This document shows positions 1-11,466 of a stretch of DNA of 64,000 nt, piece after piece (within the stretch, counting starts at the first letter, position 1; each line of letters opens with the position of its first letter). A model generated the notes under the pieces. The model did not search any database, was not told the DNA's origin, and saw only the letters and a program-made list of their open reading frames with translations. The translations under genes were made by a program, and so were the position numbers. The DNA is from Ipomoea triloba (lineage: Eukaryota; Streptophyta; Magnoliopsida; Solanales; Convolvulaceae). Location: the NCBI RefSeq assembly GCF_003576645.1, contig NC_044919.1, positions 31,538,786-31,602,785 on the forward strand, given 5' to 3'.

Positions 1-959
1 CACATAATATTTTATCTTTTTGATGACTAAAAAAGAATTCTTTTAAAAACAAAATTTTGCCACTGAACTTAATTAGCATGAAAGTCAAACTATCTAAACT
101 TGTAACAAGGTGATTTGTAACATATTTAGTGATCTACCTCTCCTAAGACTTTAGGACAAATATAGTGATAGTTCTTGAAATTGAAGTGCAATCTTTAATA
201 AAGAAAATACTTAAGTTTAAAGATTTTAGGTAAGAGGTTCAAATCTAATAAATCTTACGTCATGTTAAAGAGTTTTGGGTTAAACTTTCTCCATGTAATT
301 AAAAGTGAAATTTTGTGACTACAACCCAGATTATTACTATATTAGTATCATAGCTATTGAGAATACCATCGTATGCAAAAATAAATAAATAAATAAATAA
401 AATTGAAGCCAAGAATAAAATTAAGTATTTTTCAAAAGAAAAACAAAGACAATTAGAACGTGGTGATGAGGTTTTCTTGGCGTGTGGAGCTTATCCAGAC
501 TAGGACAGCTGATATGCAGGCCACTCCATTCTAGCTAGCCAAATAATATTAGTAAACTTCAAGAAAGCTAAGAAAGCAACAAATTAAAGAATTTTATTAT
601 CATTGTTATTTTGTAATTTAGTGACACATATTTATGACGTTATTATGATACTAATAACTTACCCGTATGATTCACAGTAATAACTTTTAGAATTAATGAA
701 CTTATGTTTGTTGTATTCTAAGATAACCATTTTTCGTGGATATTATAATTTATGTAAGATTTCAGAATTGAGATTTAAACATACTTAAAAGTGTAAGCGT
801 TAGTGATATAGAACGAGAAAAAAAATTTAAATTACAAATTATTAATTAAAGACTTTTTTGTAAACTACATTAGTGGTTGAATTACGACTATTATCTAACT
901 CATTACAAATCAAAATTTTAAGACCTTTAGAATTGCTCACTCTAGATATATACGGTTAC
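1..959. other. AT-rich intergenic DNA, no gene seen
   Basis: No open reading frame with recognisable protein similarity was seen on either strand. The stretch is AT-rich with scattered stops. A short AAAT-type simple repeat lies near 380-402. It ends at the 5-bp target duplication of the solo LTR. Confidence 0.6.
955..959. repeat. Target site duplication GTTAC, left copy
   Basis: GTTAC lies immediately before the TG end of the solo LTR and is repeated at 2649-2653 after the CA end. Five bases is the usual target duplication length for LTR retrotransposons. Confidence 0.8.
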
Positions 960-1962
960 TGGTCGTAGCATTTTTAGGTACAAGCAAATACCCGGAGTAT
1001 TCCGGGGTTATCGATCCACAGGGAAGCGGGGTATTAAGCACTAGTTACTAATTAATTCAGGAGAAGCTATTCCTACGTTAACAATGGGTATTTATCTAAA
1101 ATTATGAAAATAAAATAAATGAAGCAAGGCAAACGGACTTTTATATACAAGAGATTAAGAGCGGGATTTTTGGGTGTCAAAGTGTTTAATCACCTAGTGC
1201 CAATCTAAAGTGAAATAATCATTCGGGTTCAACAAGTGTGGATGATTGCAATCTAAAAGGGAAAGATTACTCTCGTAATTCAATCCCAAAACATGGTAAT
1301 TGGAATACTCACTCTCGTGAGCTATTCACAACATATAATCAAGAACAAGCAATAAATGGAATACCCACTCTCGTGGGCTATTCACAATTGGAATACTCAC
1401 TCTCGTGAGCTATTCACAATAAATCCCTTAATCAACATGTCCTCTCTCGAGGTACAAGAATCAAGTGCAATTGTGGGTGCTCTAATTCATAGACAAATTT
1501 AGCAATGAAACAAGTAATTAGGATCCTTAACTACAAGCATCAAGAAATTAAGCCACAATTACAACACAAGTAATAAACCCAAATAGATATTTCATTCAAG
1601 CAATTCAAGAACTAGGCACATAGGTTCATAAACACTTATCAATCCAAAAATCCCAAAGGAAAGCTTAGCCTATCATGGCTAAAATAGATTCAACAAATAT
1701 ACAATAAAGCTTTAAAATAGAAAAGAGAGGAAGAAATTCTCCCGAATGATGCCTCCAAGCTCTTCTCTTTGATCTCTCTTCTCCAATTGATTTTTCCTTT
1801 CAAGCTCTTTGAGAAGATGATAGCTTCCCTTTCTTGCTCTCCTTTGTCCAAAATCCGCAGCCAAGCTTAGGGTTTGAAGAGAAAATGATGCTTTTATAGT
1901 GGGTGGAGAATGGAGGGCAAAAATGACAATTTTTAGAAGTTTAGAATCGCAGATCTGCGACA

Positions 1963-2078
1963 TTCGACGCGTCGAATCCAACATTCGACGCGTCGAATCT
2001 TTACAGCGCCGAAACGAGGCTATTCTGCCTCATTTTTGGGATTTTCGACGCGTCGAAAGTTGAGTTCGACGCGTCGAA
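1963..2078. repeat. Four copies of the palindrome TTCGACGCGTCGAA
   Basis: The perfect 14-bp palindrome occurs at 1963-1976, 1984-1997, 2044-2057 and 2065-2078, as two pairs each spaced 21 bp apart. It is unusually rich in CG dinucleotides for this AT-rich region. It could be a protein-binding or methylation target within the LTR; the function is unknown. Confidence 0.85.
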
Positions 2079-2136
2079 AATTCCTGTGACGCAGTTCCGA
2101 CTTGCATCCTGATTTTGACCCTTTTCCCCTTCGAAT

Positions 2137-2475
2137 TACACTTTGATGTCTTCATAAGAGTTGTATCCCTTGAAGTCTTCTTTCCAATGGTTTAAGAATC
2201 ACCTCATTTGGATATTTCTAGGCTGAGATATGGTCCAATTACCGAGGTGTCGCCATATTTAGCAGAAATTACAACTCTTTGATCTTTTGACCAGTTTTCC
2301 TTTTGATCTACACTTTGATGTCTTCATAAGAGTTGTAGCCCTTGAAGTCTTCTTTCCAATGGCTCAAGAATCATCTCATTTGGATATTCATAGGAAGAGA
2401 TATGGTCCGATTACCAAGATGTCGCCATGGTAGCGGGAATTACAACTCTTTGGCTCCTTTGAATTGGCTTTTGCT
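2137..2475. repeat. Tandem repeat, about 172-bp unit, two copies
   Basis: The segment starting TACACTTTGATGTC at 2137 recurs at 2309 with roughly 90 percent identity by eye. It includes the phrases AAGAGTTGTA and ATATGGTCC. Both copies lie within the solo LTR. Confidence 0.8.
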
Positions 2476-2653
2476 CCCAAATAGTTCTAATGCACTTCTA
2501 AACACATCAAAAACATCTAAACCAAGCATTATACCATTTAAAATATGAAAACAAGGAAATAAGCATTGGACACAACATTTTATCACACAATTAACTATAA
2601 AACCTACATAAAAACACAAGTAAAATAAGTACAAATGAGAGTGTATCAGTTAC

Positions 2654-3541
2654 ATATATAATTGTCCGTGTGCAAATACTGGCTTTTTGAATAGCAATTC
2701 AACATGAGATAACCGTTGTCCCTAGCTTTTATTTATAGTCATTGCATATGAAAACATTAATGCATGGGAATTGTTTCTTTTAGCTTCTATTACGTGTTCT
2801 GCCAACTTGGTAACTATCAATCTAATACCATTACACAACCCGAGAGAGTGATAACACAAAGAAATTTGAGAAATATAAGTACAAAATTATAAAATTAACT
2901 ATGCAATTGTCCAATTTCTTATGGTAATTTTTGTAGTAGTGTTCATTTCAACACAACTAAAGTATCATTTCAATTCACTTACAGTTTCATTTGATAATAT
3001 AAATACAATATGCGATACAAGTTATTCAGTTTTATTTTAGATACAATGTAGTTTCATTTTGTTATGAACACACAAAAATACAAGATTTGTTGAAATTTAA
3101 CGGTCGCCGCCGTTTTTAAGCCATGGCCCACGGTATAACAACCGGGTTATATCTATTTGGACTAATGTCCAACGAATAAGTTCTTTATTGGGCCTAGTAC
3201 AACTTGGATTATTATAAAGCATATATATAATCTCTTCTTTATTGGGTGACGTAAAAACTTTACTTTTTGATGTCAATGTATTTAGTATCAACTACAAGTA
3301 TAAATTGATGGTTAAGTGCACATTTATATTTTATGTTGTGCAACATGAACATAAAGTAGGACAAAGGTTCGAACTCATAACTTTTTGTATGAGTATGACT
3401 CTAATATCAATTTGAAGGATTTTTTTTTAAATGTGTAATCAAGATAGCAATGATCTTTTTTTTTTCTTTTTTTTCTTTTTTTTTTTTTAAGTCTCAAAAT
3501 TGTGGAAAACATTTGTCAACAACTCAATTTTCAACCACAAA
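2654..3541. other. AT-rich intergenic DNA with a poly-T tract
   Basis: No gene was seen. A T-rich tract lies at about 3449-3489. A TTGGGTGACG phrase near 3240 resembles pieces near 4536 and 39198, suggesting small dispersed repeat fragments. Confidence 0.5.
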
Positions 3542-3548
3542 CCTTAAG

Positions 3549-4404
3549 GCCCATTTACTAACTAAAAAATATCTCTAATTTTCTGAAACATTAAAGAATT
3601 GGATAATAGAAACATGTTTACTAGTACAGTTTTAGATTTTGAAAATTGAAAAATTGAAAAACTCTTAAAAATTGCTTTCTAAATGAAAAACAGAATCATC
3701 AATCATCTATTTGGTAATATGTCATTATAACCACATTACTATGATTACATTCATTATCTTCTTTTACTTATCACCATCTTCTATCTTTTCTACTTACTTT
3801 ACTTATTTAAACTAACTTATTTGCTTACACTTTAAAATCACACATTATTCACATTATCAAAATTAAAAATTGAACTCTATACAATGTTTTAGATTTTGAT
3901 TGAACTCAATTACTCAATAGATTATTGGTTCCGATATTTTTAGTTATATTATATCATAATACAAGTTCGGTCCAAATATCATATATTAAAATTTCACATG
4001 TATTAGAATTCAAAGTAAAATTTATATATTTATATGTATTTACATACATGTCATTCAAATGAGTATATCTAAAAATATTTTAAATATTAGCTCAAAAAAT
4101 ATTGATATTATCTAAACTAAATTTGAGGTGAACTCAATAGATTATTGATTTGGATATATTTTTTAGTTATTATGTTATATACATATATAAATTTAGTTTG
4201 GATATCAAATGTAAAAATCTTACATCCATATAAACCAAACATATGTAAAAATATTTTAAATATAAAATCTAAAATTCACTCAAAATTAACTTGTGTTAAT
4301 TTATAACGTTAATCTAAAAAAATAAATTTGAAAAATTTTCTAAACAGGAATAAAAAATAGAGAATGAAAACTGGAAATTTAAAAGTTTTCGTTAGTAAGC
4401 GGGC
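3549..4404. mobile_element. Non-autonomous terminal-inverted-repeat element
   Basis: The left end reads GCCCATTTACTAAC. The right end, reverse complemented, reads GCCCGCTTACTAAC, so the terminal inverted repeats match at 12 of 14 positions. CCTTAAG flanks both sides (3542-3548 and 4405-4411) as a candidate 7-bp target duplication; an 8-bp reading CCTTAAGG is also possible, which would suit the hAT superfamily. The interior of about 855 bp is AT-rich and has no transposase reading frame. Confidence 0.6.
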
Positions 4405-4776
4405 CCTTAAGGTTTTCCGTGGTTAGCAATCGTAGTTTTTCCAATCTTGTATTTATTATCAAAATATCAAAATGGGTTATAGTTGTTTCAAAAGTTTGTA
4501 AGCATCTCCCAATACATTAATTATTAAACCTTTTTCTTGGGTGACGTGGGAAACTCGTCACTATTATTCAAAAGTGTGTCAGTGGAAAAGGCTCGACTAA
4601 GAGAGTGTTAATAAAAATTAACATTAACTTTTAAATACTAACTCTACTCACTTGACCATCTCTTTTGACTACATGCTTAATATTTTTAACTTTAAAGGTG
4701 TATGTATGGTTATTAGAATAAAAATTTAGAATGTATATATGTGCATGCGTGTGTGTATATGTGTGTGTATATATAA

Positions 4777-5294
4777 GAGTCATTTACATTTTTGGTCCTA
4801 CTGTTATTGTGGCATTACCAATTTTAGTCCACTTCATTAATTTTTGCCACATTGCGGCCAGTCTTATTTAGTCTTTGCCACTTTTAGTCCACCGTCAAAA
4901 TTTTTGTCAAATAACCGTCCAAAACAGGAGTATTTTGGCATTTTCATGCTTTGATCATCTCCTTTACCCTTTTCGGTGGTTTTCCTTACACATTTTAATC
5001 CAATGAAGAAGTCTGACGAAAGCCATGGCTTTGTAATGTGGCTCACACTTGCGTCGAACCTCTTCATTGTATGAAAATGTGTAAGGAAAACCACTGCAAA
5101 GGGTCAAGGAGATGACCAAAGTATGAAAAGACCAAAAATACTGATGTTTTGGACGGCCATTTGACGAAAATTTTAACGATGGACTAAAAGTGGCATTGAC
5201 TAAATAAGATTGGCCGCATTGTGACAAAAATTAATGAAGTGGACTAAAATTGGCAATGCTCCGATAACAGTAAGACCAAAAATGAAAATGACTC
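4777..5294. mobile_element. Foldback MITE, probably Mutator-type
   Basis: The element is one long imperfect inverted repeat. The left arm (GAGTCATTT..., with TGGTCCTACTGTTA and TTAGTCCACTTCATTAATTT) pairs with the right arm (AAATTAATGAAGTGGACTAA and TAACAGTAAGACCA), leaving a short loop near 5000-5050. Flanking bases TATATATAA (4768-4776) and CATATATAA (5295-5303) match at 8 of 9 positions, fitting the 9-bp target duplication of Mutator-like elements. The minus-strand reading frames inside it are by-products of the inverted repeat. Confidence 0.75.
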
Positions 5295-5406
5295 CATATA
5301 TAATTATATAAAGTCAACTCATCATGTATGTATAGATCGATTCTTGGAATGATGTTTTTGAGGTCATTTGACAGCCAATTAAGACCTTGAGATTGAATAA
5401 ATGGAT

Positions 5407-5407
5407 A

Positions 5408-5455
<48 letters not shown>
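5407..5455. repeat. (ATT)n microsatellite
   Basis: An uninterrupted ATT repeat of about 16 units, in otherwise unannotated AT-rich DNA. Confidence 0.95.
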
Positions 5456-5456
<1 letters not shown>

Positions 5457-5899
5457 AGATAATATAAGCTAAGATGGCTTGCAGCACCTGCTATCTCTGA
5501 GTTCGTTGATTCTCCATGACATTTTATAGTTTATAGGATGGAAGATAATACTTCAATTATAGTATTCAAAATGAGAATCAAGCAGAATTTTTTTTTTTAA
5601 ATGACTAATTCATTGAAACTAAAAACACCATGTGATGGCTTAGCAATATGAATTTGTTGGATCTATCCACCGACTTATTATAATTTTTTTTTAAAAAAAA
5701 TCATATACTTATACCACTAAATTATAAAATTTTAGACCAAATTTAAATACCAATTTAACTAAGGGAAAAACGAAGCAAAAGATAACTAAAAAATAAAACA
5801 AGGCAACATTATTACAGATCCCAAGTAGCTCCCCACCCAAATTACTATTTCAATCAGCTTGGGAATCACTCTCCACAAAGACTCTCCCATATACTAATA

Positions 5900-7400
5900 T
5901 CCATTAGCTTCTTCCCACCAAACCTAATACCATATATGGTGCATGTAACGCTTTGATTCAATATTAGAAAACAATGTCATTTTACTTAATTTTATTGTGT
6001 TTTTCAACAAAGTATATCTAATGAATTGAAATTCAAAATCAAATCTATCTTATATCTTCTTAACTAAGTAGAAACAACAAGAATAAATATAGTGAACAAT
6101 TAAAAAGAGAGAAAGTATCCAAGAGAACTTTAAAAATGCCAAAAATACTTTAAAAACTAAAAACAATACTTGAAAACGGGGTCATTTAATTTTAAAGACT
6201 AATAAAAAGAACACTTGAAAAAATCATTTTTAAAATGACAAAGGGAAAACAAGGAAAAGATGTTGAAAATAGAAAACGCTAAAAATAATTTAAAAACTAA
6301 AAAGAATATTTAAAAATACTAAAAATCATTTTAAAAATTAAAAAAAAACACTTGAAAATGCTGAAAATCACTTTAAAAAAAATTTTTTTTAAAAAACACT
6401 TGAAAAGAATTTGGCCCCTTTTCTGTGACTTGGAGTATTTGGAAAAAAAAAAAACAAAGATTTTGGCCTGGAAGGGGATTAAAGCATCTCATGGGCATAT
6501 TTTGGAGGAAGCTAAGGGATTTTTGTTGGCCTAGCAGAACCTTCAGCAGCAACCACAGATGCACCTCTTAACACTAGAGCCAATATCACAACAAAACTAA
6601 AATTAAATAAAAAGAACACCAAAAACACATAATGAATAATAAAAAAGAGAGATATTATCAAAGAACTATAAAAATTACAATGAATACTTTAGAAATGTTA
6701 AAAATTATTTTTAAAACTAAAAACATACATGAAAACACTGAAAATTATTGAAAAAACTATATATAACACTTTAAAAAAATTATTGAAGAAACTATACATA
6801 ACACCGAAACATTGAAAATCATTTCAAAAACTAAAAAGAATAATTAAAAACACTGAAAATCATTTTAAAAACTAAAAGAACACTTGAAAACATACATTGA
6901 AAATCATTTTAAAAACTAACTATTTGAAAATCAGTTTAAAAATTTTTATTAAAAAAAAAACTTGAAGAAACACCAAAAGTAACTCAAAAAAAAGAGATTT
7001 TAAAAATAAGTACAAATTTATAAAATCAACTATGAACACAACAAAACTAAAAATAAGTAGAAAGAACACCAAAAAAACATAATGAACAATATAAAAGAGA
7101 GAATCCAAGAGAGAACTTTAAAAACTAAAAAGAATACTTGAAAAGTCCAAAAATCATCTTTGAAACTAGAGAAATAATACTTGAAAATGCGAAAAATCAT
7201 TTTTAAAATAACAAATGGAAAATAAGTTAAAAATGTAGGAAAATATAAAATGCAAATATCTTTAAAAATAACTGGAAATAATTTTAAAAACTAAGAAAAC
7301 TTGAAACACTTAAAATAATTTTAAAAACTAAATAAAATAATTAAAAACGCTAAAAACCATTTCAAAAATTAAAAAGAACAGTTAAGTAGAAACATTAATA
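5900..7400. repeat. Degenerate A-rich repeats of about 35-40 bp
   Basis: Phrases like CTGAAAATCATTTTAAAAAC and AAAGAACACTTGAAAA recur many times with variable spacing, mainly 6120-6420 and 6700-7380. The same phrases return at 18420-18850, 19100-19260 and 20340-20540, so the family is spread over 15 kb. The short reading frames here are translated low-complexity DNA. Confidence 0.7.
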
Positions 7401-7573
7401 TTGAGCCAACAAAAAAAACATGCATGATATACCATTTAGAAATTCATAACAGTTTTACAAAAATCTTATGTAAACAATTGGAAAGGTAACTCACCAAATA
7501 ATATCTTCATTCGTATACCAATATACTGTAGGTAATGTAAAAAATTCATCATTATTATTATTATTTAGAAACT

Positions 7574-7778
7574 ATATTATAAAATTATTGTTAAAATGGT
7601 TTGACTCACCTAGTCAAAGTGTCCTATTATTTCTCCAACTTCTCAGCTTCTCATCCTACTTTTTATAACAACCTATTTACTGGACTATATATATATATAT
7701 ATATATATGAGAGAAAAACAAAAATTTTACAGACCTCTTTATTCTTTATTACTCCACAACTAAAATTATGCAAGTTCT
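7574..7778. repeat. Dispersed direct repeat, copy 1
   Basis: The segment containing GACTCACCTAGTCAAAGTG, ACTTTTTATAACAACCTATT and AAAATTATGCAAGTTCT matches 15699-15898 in the same orientation, with substitutions and small indels. The two copies flank the Copia fragment, the mitochondrial-like insertion and the CTTAAG block. Confidence 0.75.
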
Positions 7779-8126
7779 CCTCGCCAATTCCGAGTGTACA
7801 ATGAGATGTTGTATGAACGAGCACCGAAGGGCTTCTAAGGCAGTAGATATATTTTACGGCACAGCATATACGGGTTCTGCTACTATTTTCCTATCACTTT
7901 CATAATTTGTTATCAGGCATACGATGTTACATTGTTTCGTGTCTATTTTTCAATTTCTGGTTCGTGTTTACACGTGTATATTAGTAGCTTTATTCCAACA
8001 ATTTAGTAGCATTTGCACTACAAATTATAAACATGACAACCCAAACACTGAAACGAGAAACACTCCAAACTTGTCAAAATTATAGCCCTTCAATAGCACC
8101 AATTATAAACGTTGGTCTCAATGTCT

Positions 8127-8455
8127 TTTAGGGTGTGTTTGGTTCGCACATGGGAATCAGAATTACTTGGTAATGGTAATAAATTTTGGTAAAAGTATTT
8201 TGCATGTTTGATAGTAAAGTGGAATGAAAATGATTATTAATAGTTGGGGAAGAGGAGGAAGAAGGGAAATGAGACCCTTATTTTATTGGAATGAGTTTTG
8301 TAATTTAATGGGGTAATCAAAACCCATAGTAGTGTTCTAAAAATATATCAACCAAACAATAACAATGACTTTGATATCCATTCCTGTTTCCAAAAAAGTT
8401 GAATGATTAGTTGAATGGTAAGCCATTCCTGTACCCGAGACACAAACTATTAAAC
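8127..8455. mobile_element. Probable MITE remnant
   Basis: It opens TTTAGGGTGTGTTTGGTTCG, a typical plant TIR-transposon end. The right end (GGAATGG-type bases reverse complemented near 8425) is only weakly similar, so the boundaries and superfamily are uncertain. No reading frame was seen. Confidence 0.35.
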
Positions 8456-8968
8456 AAGTGTCTCAAGATGCATTGCAAAAATTTGAAAAGGACAATAAAA
8501 CTGCTAGGGATCACATTCCGATCTATCTGAGTAACTCTTTATTTGATTTATTTGTATCATATAAAACTGCGAAGTCTATTTGGGAAGATCTTGCATAGAA
8601 ATATGACTTTGATGATGCTAGGAGAAAGAAATATATCACAACATTAGATTAACTTTTAAATGGTGGATACGAAGCCAGTAATGGAACAAGTACACTAGTA
8701 TCAGAACTTTGTAATTGATGTACTATTGAAAGACATGCAAATGTGCGAGGTGTTGCAAGCTGCTGTCTTGATTGAGAAACTGCCAGAGTCGTGGTCAAAT
8801 TATAACAACCACCTAAAGCATAAGAGGCGCACCATGGGCCTCAGTGAGTTGATTAATCATATGCAACTTGAGGAAGCGGTTCGACAAAAGGCAAAGAGTA
8901 TTTTTTCTAAAACTGAAGTTTCAATTAAAGTTAATGTCGTTGAAACCTTTGAAAAAGAAGGCAGGTAA
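8455..8968 (+). pseudogene. Ty1/Copia gag (UBN2-type) pseudogene fragment
   Basis: Plus-strand translation in broken frames gives a Copia Gag-like core. A WEDL-like segment and KYDFDDARRKKYITTLD at about 8580-8650 are followed by an in-frame stop. An 80-residue frame at 8726-8968 then contains LPESWSNYNNHLKHKRRTMG and LSELINHMQLEE, as in UBN2 / retrotransposon Gag domains. In-frame stops and shifts (for example near 8598, 8650 and 8717) make it non-functional. The zinc knuckle and everything downstream are missing; the sequence changes to mitochondrial-like DNA near 9067. Confidence 0.75.
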
Positions 8969-9191
8969 AAGAATGTTTGGTTTCAATGCAAGTGTACATG
9001 GGAAACTCCAGTAGCTCGACTGTTTTCAATAAAGGAAAAGTTATCCTTAATTTAAATTCCAAAAAATTTGAGCGCTCCTGCACTATACGGTTTTTTGGCG
9101 TCTGGCTCGCATCCCTGTGCCCAAAAGGATGGGCGAGTTTGGTTTGAGTGTTCATCAATCGAGTGGATCTATATGCTTCAGGGTGGTGAGA

Positions 9192-9211
9192 CGAAGTGTA
9201 GCGCAGTCTGG
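9192..9211 (+). pseudogene. Truncated mitochondrial-type tRNA-Pro(UGG), 5' part only
   Basis: CGAAGTGTAGCGCAGTCTGG matches, from memory, the first 20 bases of plant mitochondrial trnP(UGG) except for one G-to-A change. The following bases (CCCGTAGAAA) do not continue into the D arm and anticodon arm, so the gene is cut off. A tRNA-scanning program should not report it as functional. Confidence 0.5.
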
Positions 9212-9372
9212 CCCGTAGAAATGGAGAACTCCATATGTGTTTCATATCTTTCAGTCAAAAGAATACACCTATTTATACAAGAGTATACATACTAACTAAG
9301 CTAAGTATCGGGAATAAATCTCTAAGAATATACGCACAGAATATATATTTCTAGCATATAATGTCTAACAGA

Positions 9373-9663
9373 TGCCATTAATGAAATTAATGAATTAGTA
9401 GTTTGTCATCCACCCGAAGCGGCGTCGGTACCTCAACCGGTTGTTATTCCCCAATTGGCCCACCCTCTTATCCCCGATGATGTGCGAGGGGCCCTTCTTT
9501 TTCAAAGGTATTCACTCCTGAATCTCGGGGGGATTGGGACCCACAACGACTGGTATCCATAATTGACACACAATTCGTAGTAGAGCGCCATATAGAGGCT
9601 GCTTTGGTGGCCGATGGATTTCATCAGAATTCCATTATGGCTCGATTTCGAGAAATTCGCTAG
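9373..9663 (+). pseudogene. Frameshifted organelle-like reading frame, unknown function
   Basis: Plus-strand translation gives AINEINELVVCHPPEAAS and IPDDVRGALLFQRYSLLN, then a frame change in the G run near 9530-9535. After it the next frame continues DWDPQRLVSIIDTQF and VERHIEAALVADGFH to a stop at about 9661. Two long stop-free segments joined at one homopolymer look like a former coding sequence of about 95 codons with a single-base indel. I do not recognise the family. Its setting suggests a mitochondrial open reading frame. Confidence 0.45.
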
Positions 9664-11340
9664 TAGATAGGACCCTAAAATTGTAGAAGAAGCTATGAAA
9701 TCAATTGATTTTTGTTTCTAGAACAATTCAATTGGAACCAATAGGAATTAGTATACTTGCCTAAAGGTTGCAAACTGATACGCGTCGGTATCGAAGAACT
9801 TTTCGAGCAAGTTCAAGCTCCACTTCGTGACTTCGAGTGCACGAGAACTCCAAGGTTGGTTAATAAAATCAAAGAAACAATTATCAAAAGTCTGAATAAT
9901 TAAACCAATGGAAAACTTCACCACCTTATATATGCAAACATAAGGACACGTGAATTGGAAAGAAAACAACTCTTACCATGCAGAGTAAATTATTGAACCA
10001 GACTATGAAAGAAAATAAAATGAAATATTGAGGCATGATCCTCTGAACCAAAATAATAACCTTTCCTTGTGAGCAAAAATCAGCCATAAACAAAAGATTC
10101 ATCCTTCCTTTCCTTACGAATACGAGTTGACCTTCGCGGCTCGTTCGGGTCTTCCGTTGCTAGTTGTGCAGTTGTATATCTTCAAAAGAAAACTTAAAAT
10201 TGATGGGTCTACAAAAAAGTTTTCGGCAAGTCCTGTAGTTAAAACATTCACACAATTTATACTTGTCACTAAGATTGTCACTATGTGTGTTGATTTGATT
10301 GTGTTAGCATACGTGGTTAACAGATTGTGCAGGTATACCCATAATCCCAGCGCGGAGTCAAAATTCATTGTGTTCATTTATACTTACTTAGTAGACTTGC
10401 ATTGCCCGATCCACTATGGAGTCAAAATTCATAGCTTTGAATTTAGCTAGGCAAAAAGCTGAGTGATTGAGAAACCTATTGGCTAATATTCCTTTGTTTG
10501 TGAGGGCACCTGACTTATTTCTCTACATTGTGATTCACAAGCTATCATATGAGGATGTCGCCCCCTCAGGACTACCAGTAGCTTCGGTTGTTTAATCTCG
10601 TGCGTCAGAATGACATCATACCAGGATAGAGATTATGGTCTTCCTCTAATGTCTCCAAGCGGGCCATAATAGAATAGATAGGCGAAACAGTTAATAGCAA
10701 TATGTTTTGGCCTATTGATAGATAGCAGGTTGCTTTCATGCTCAAACCATTTTAAACGAAATTGCTACTTTTTCATGTTATTGATAGAGTGGTATTCTCC
10801 GCCCATGTAAAATAAAGTAGAGGGAGAAAATTGGAAGAGAGAAAGACAGAGAGCAAAGGATTGAAAAGTCTAATGGGAGAAAAAAGACAGAGCAAAAAAT
10901 AACCCAAGCGGTCTAACCTAACCCCCAGGGCGGACCCCAATCAAAAGGCACTAGACGGACTAAGGGCAAGTGAGATAAAGAAAGCAGTTGGCCCTATGCG
11001 TAAAAAATTTCTACGGGAGAATCTATCTCAAATGAGAATAAAGAAAATTTTTGGGCAAGACAAGAAAGAAACTAGCCCTTTGACACCAAGGTATAAAAGC
11101 GGATTGCTAGCGATAATTGCGAATCTATGAGATAAGGTTCTCAAACCCAGTTCTGACTGAATAGAGCGGAGCCAAAACGAGAACGAGTTCAGTCAAACAA
11201 GGTTACGAGTCAGGTGTCAAGATAAACTGTTAGACTTCTTTATTGCGTTGCGAAGAGAGATCGAAGACGAAGATTTTCTTATGTAGTGCGAGCACTAGAT
11301 GGAAAAGACAGATAAAGGAACAACCCACCGGAAGGGCATA

Positions 11341-11466
11341 CCTCAAGGAGCACCAATCTCCCACGACAAAGATCTATCTGCACAAAGCCAACCCATAGAT
11401 AGAACCTCAAGGAGCACCAATTTCCCAGGACAAAGATCTATCTGCACGAAGCCAACCCATGGATAA
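11341..11466. repeat. Tandem direct repeat, 64-bp period, two copies
   Basis: CCTCAAGGAGCACCAAT starts at 11341 and again at 11405. Each copy runs through AAAGATCTATCTGCAC and AAGCCAACCCAT with a few substitutions. It lies in the mitochondrial-like block; the minus reading frame across it is a by-product. Confidence 0.85.

Larger units (their letters stand above)
960..2648 (-). mobile_element. Solo LTR (about 1.69 kb), probably Gypsy/Tat-like
   Basis: The block starts TGGTCGTAG and ends GTGTATCA, so it has TG...CA ends. It is flanked by a perfect 5-bp direct repeat, GTTAC, at 955-959 and 2649-2653. No gag-pol and no second LTR lies nearby, so this is what unequal recombination leaves behind. 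The minus orientation is inferred because the minus strand opens TGATACACTC, a start I associate with long plant Gypsy (Tat/Ogre-like) LTRs. Inside are three short copies of a CACTCTCGTGAG-type motif (about 1301-1420), four copies of a CG-rich palindrome (1963-2078) and a 172-bp tandem repeat (2137-2475). The structure is seen directly; the family assignment is from memory. Confidence 0.8.
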
